This document shows positions 4,808 through 5,674 of a DNA stretch of 5,674 nt, piece by piece. The stretch spans positions 1-5,674 of the forward strand of contig CALATK010000307.1 in assembly GCA_937891805.1 (NCBI GenBank), given 5' to 3'. The position numbers were made by a program, and so were the translations under genes. The DNA is from an uncultured Fibrobacter sp. Its GTDB lineage: Bacteria > Fibrobacterota > Fibrobacteria > Fibrobacterales > Fibrobacteraceae. The stretch's first letter is position 1. Each line of letters starts with the position of its first letter. The notes under the pieces are model-generated. The model saw only the letters and a list, made by a program, of their open reading frames with translations. It made no database searches and was not told the origin of the DNA.

Positions 4808-5674
4808 ATGCCGCAAGCGCCCTTCACCATCGTCGATTTCAACAACTTCTGGAGTCCGTCTGGAGGTGGCGTTCGGCGTTATCACCTGCAAAAAATGGCA
4901 TTCTACGAGAACCGCCAAGATGTGCTGAGCGTATTCGTGATGCCCGACAGCCGCACCTTCACCGAGAAAAGAGGGACGGGACTCATTATTGAGCATGTTG
5001 ATGCCTACCGTTTCCCCGGAAACTGGGAATACCGCTTTATCTGGAAGCAAAAACAGATCCGCCCCATCCTGAAAAAGTACATGCCCCAGGTCATCGAGGT
5101 GGGTTCTCCCTACATTTTGCCGACTGTAGTTCGCAAGGCTGCCAAGAGGGTTTGTCCCGAAGCCATACTCCTCAGTTTCTGGCACGCCGACTTCCCTGTC
5201 ACCTACGTGGGCAGACCTGTTGCAAATAAACTAGGCCGTTTTTTCGGTCGCATTGCCGAGCGGGTTGCTTTCTGGTACGCCAAGCAAGAATTCAAGAAGT
5301 TCGACGGAATTCAGGTCTCTTGCAAGGAGGTGATGGACCGGCTGGAAAAGCACCACCTCCCCCACAGCCACTGGATTCCCCTGGGTTGCGACATCCAGAT
5401 GTTTTCGCCTTCCAAGCGGGACGAGGCCCTGGTGGCCGACTTCAAGGGCGGAAATCCCGACAGGCTTACCATATTTTTCCCGCACCGGTTCTGCGAAGAA
5501 AAAGGCATTGAACTTTTGCTTGGAGCCTACGACGAACTGACGGAGCGGCTAGGCGTAGAGCCGGAAATCATCTTGGCGGGCACGGGGCCGTACCTGCCAC
5601 AGGTCAAGGAAGCGGTACAGAAATACAAGCACATCCGCTATATCATTAGACATGTGTGTAAATCTGGAAATATT
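4808..5674 (+). CDS. GT4-family (GT-B fold) glycosyltransferase, 3'-truncated
   Basis: A group-1/GT4 glycosyltransferase, probably cytoplasmic or membrane-associated, that transfers a sugar from a nucleotide-sugar donor; acceptor unknown. The 289 visible codons cover the N-terminal Rossmann domain (FTIVDFNNFWSPSGGGVRRY, 6-25, with the acceptor-side glycine loop), the linker strand WIPLGCDIQMFSP (189-201) and the beginning of the C-terminal donor domain (FFPHRFCEEKGIELLLGAYDEL, 223-244, and ILAGTGPYLPQVKE, 255-268). The EX7E donor motif would come after the right edge. The start at 4808 lies 10 bp after the preceding stop and just before the first beta strand; the Shine-Dalgarno is weak. The two genes are probably co-transcribed. 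The last dozen residues (IIRHVCKSGNI) do not look like the expected 'IRYiGfv' continuation, and the DNA there is AT-rich. Confidence 0.87.
   Translation, partial: MPQAPFTIVDFNNFWSPSGGGVRRYHLQKMAFYENRQDVLSVFVMPDSRTFTEKRGTGLIIEHVDAYRFPGNWEYRFIWKQKQIRPILKKYMPQVIEVGSPYILPTVVRKAAKRVCPEAILLSFWHADFPVTYVGRPVANKLGRFFGRIAERVAFWYAKQEFKKFDGIQVSCKEVMDRLEKHHLPHSHWIPLGCDIQMFSPSKRDEALVADFKGGNPDRLTIFFPHRFCEEKGIELLLGAYDELTERLGVEPEIILAGTGPYLPQVKEAVQKYKHIRYIIRHVCKSGNI

Noticed and set aside
4757..5485. Minus-strand frames under the glycosyltransferase
   Set aside because: The plus strand is open from 4808 to the edge with clear GT-B motifs; the minus frames are fragmented and featureless.

Overview
The window (about 55% GC by eye, six protein genes, no tRNA or rRNA) looks like a piece of the chromosome of a Gram-negative, peptidoglycan-containing bacterium. 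The mix of PssA, an MpaA-type murein tripeptide amidase, RuvC and a group-4 glycosyltransferase, together with degenerate heptanucleotide arrays between genes and sparse Shine-Dalgarno signals, makes me suspect a Fibrobacter-like organism. That taxon is inference, not something the sequence proves. Both ends cut through genes (pssA on the left, a glycosyltransferase on the right), so this may be a whole short contig.

Layout. 3-626 (+): 3' part of pssA, phosphatidylserine synthase, ended by an intrinsic terminator at 650-678. 648-1340 (-): mpaA, convergent with pssA, so the pssA terminator lies inside the last codons of mpaA. 1341-1596: a 256-bp gene-free spacer filled with repeats, namely an 18-unit perfectly phased 7-bp array with a 28-bp higher-order period, a short inverted remnant, an imperfect direct repeat and a second, unrelated 7-bp array that is G-rich on the minus strand. 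1597-2268 (-): an M15/VanY-type peptidase with no signal peptide, overlapping ruvC (2268-2834, -) by one base (TAATG). 2835-2913: divergent promoter region. 2914-4797 (+): a 627-residue protein that joins a DnaG-type zinc finger and TOPRIM region to a DnaB-type RecA helicase fold, but with changed catalytic residues. 4808-5674 (+): a GT4 glycosyltransferase, cut by the window end and placed 10 bp after the primase-helicase gene.

How the genes fit. ruvC and the M15 peptidase form a minus-strand operon, and mpaA follows after the repeat spacer. MpaA and a leaderless M15 peptidase could both act on murein peptides in the cytoplasm, as in peptidoglycan recycling. The primase-helicase-like gene and the glycosyltransferase form the divergent plus-strand unit. 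The most unusual items are the T7-gp4/Twinkle-like fusion whose TOPRIM acidic pair and Walker A glycine are missing, and the two adjacent heptad-repeat arrays directly in front of mpaA.
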